Assembly (NCBI GenBank): GCA_036803245.1
Contig: DAIRUQ010000023.1
Span: forward strand, 1 to 31,885
DNA: 31,885 nt
Reading direction: 5' to 3'
Source: DAIRUQ01 sp036803245
GTDB lineage: Bacteria > Chloroflexota > Anaerolineae > UBA1429
Position numbers and translations under genes: made by a program. Under the pieces are notes generated by a model. That model had not been told where the DNA came from. It made no database searches and worked only from the letters and a program-made list of their open reading frames with translations. Position 1 is the first letter of the stretch, and the number at the start of each line of letters is the position of its first letter. Positions 31,477 to 31,885 of the stretch are shown piece after piece.

Positions 31477-31885
31477 GTGAAGACAGATTTGCAGATTGCC
31501 CAGGAAGCGGAACTCGTTCCGATCCTCGATATCGCCCAGGGCGTTGGCCTGACCAAGGACGATCTCGAGCCGTATGGCTGGTACAAGGCCAAGGTGCACC
31601 TGGATGTGGCGCAGCGGCTGAAGAGCAAGCCGAATGCCAAGTATATCGATGTGACCGCCATCACGCCGACGCCTCTGGGCGAGGGCAAGACCACCACCAC
31701 CGTGGGGTTGAGCCAGGCGCTGGGCAGCCAGATGGGGAAGAAGGTGTTCACCTGTATCCGCCAGCCGTCCATGGGCCCCACCTTTGGCATCAAGGGTGGC
31801 GCTGCGGGTGGCGGCTACTCGCAGATCATTCCGATGGAGGATTTCAACCTCCATTTCACCGGCGATATTCACGCTGTTGGCGTGG
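31477..31885 (+). CDS. fhs: formate-tetrahydrofolate ligase, 5' part only
   Basis: The gene starts at a GTG with a strong GAGGAGG site and runs off the window after 136 complete codons. The start MKTDLQIAQEA, AQGVGL, GWYKAKVHLDV and the nucleotide-binding motif TPTPLGEGKTTTTVG (63-77) are diagnostic of Fhs, which normally has about 550 residues. It ligates formate to THF using ATP, the entry step of the methyl branch. The 75-base gap after folD shows no obvious promoter or terminator. Confidence 0.93.
   Translation, partial: MKTDLQIAQEAELVPILDIAQGVGLTKDDLEPYGWYKAKVHLDVAQRLKSKPNAKYIDVTAITPTPLGEGKTTTTVGLSQALGSQMGKKVFTCIRQPSMGPTFGIKGGAAGGGYSQIIPMEDFNLHFTGDIHAVGV

Overview
The window is GC-rich, gene-dense bacterial chromosome with sigma70-type promoters, Shine-Dalgarno starts and many 4-base ATGA/GTGA gene overlaps. 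The gene content suggests an anaerobic, uncultured Chloroflexota (Anaerolineae-like) bacterium. The main pointers are a membrane-anchored Thr/Pro-rich stalk protein, cytoplasmic glycosidases, URO-D and ADP-ribosylglycohydrolase family proteins, and a Wood-Ljungdahl methyl branch with Hdr/Flox-type redox proteins. The taxonomic call is inference from style and content only. No rRNA, tRNA, CRISPR, IS element or phage gene is visible.

Region 1 (1-8232) is mixed housekeeping and accessory genes. It holds a truncated ADP-ribosylglycohydrolase (minus), a 409-base intergenic region with two DnaA-box dyads around an AT-rich patch, a Thr/Pro-rich anchored protein, a B12-binding radical SAM protein (minus), and a two-gene heterodimeric ABC exporter whose ATPase sites are predicted to be asymmetric. 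Region 2 (8240-14471, minus) is a four-gene carbohydrate operon: sugar isomerase/epimerase, GH29 alpha-L-fucosidase, DUF5060/DUF4038 (GH140-like) hydrolase and GH2 beta-mannosidase-like enzyme, read from one promoter near 14520. Region 3 (14546-17089) has a back-to-back promoter driving cooT (nickel protein) plus a His-tailed small protein, then a minus-strand pair, a URO-D family protein and a Nif3-like protein.

Region 4 (17129-31885 and beyond, plus) is the centre of interest. A strong promoter (TTGACG-16-TATAAT) and a roughly 130-base structured leader precede at least fourteen tightly packed genes. In order these are: HdrA/QmoA-like flavoprotein, HdrA/QmoB-like ferredoxin protein, divergent MvhD-like protein, metV, metF, hdrC, a 1493-residue HdrA-GltD-HdrA fusion, canonical mvhD, two AsrA/HydB-like iron-sulfur proteins, an AsrB/HydG-like FAD/[2Fe-2S] protein (together Flox-like), fchA, folD and fhs. 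This is the whole formate-to-methyl-THF branch (formate-THF ligase, methenyl-THF cyclohydrolase, methylene-THF dehydrogenase, methylene-THF reductase). It is physically joined to a Flox-Hdr electron-transfer module, as expected for a soluble, possibly electron-bifurcating methylene-THF reductase. Three details stand out. No HdrB gene is present, the HdrA is a tripartite fusion with an inserted NAD(P)H-dependent GltD-like domain, and FolD has Ile instead of the cyclohydrolase Lys54 directly beside a separate cyclohydrolase gene (fchA). The nearby cooT fits nickel delivery to CO dehydrogenase/acetyl-CoA synthase encoded elsewhere.
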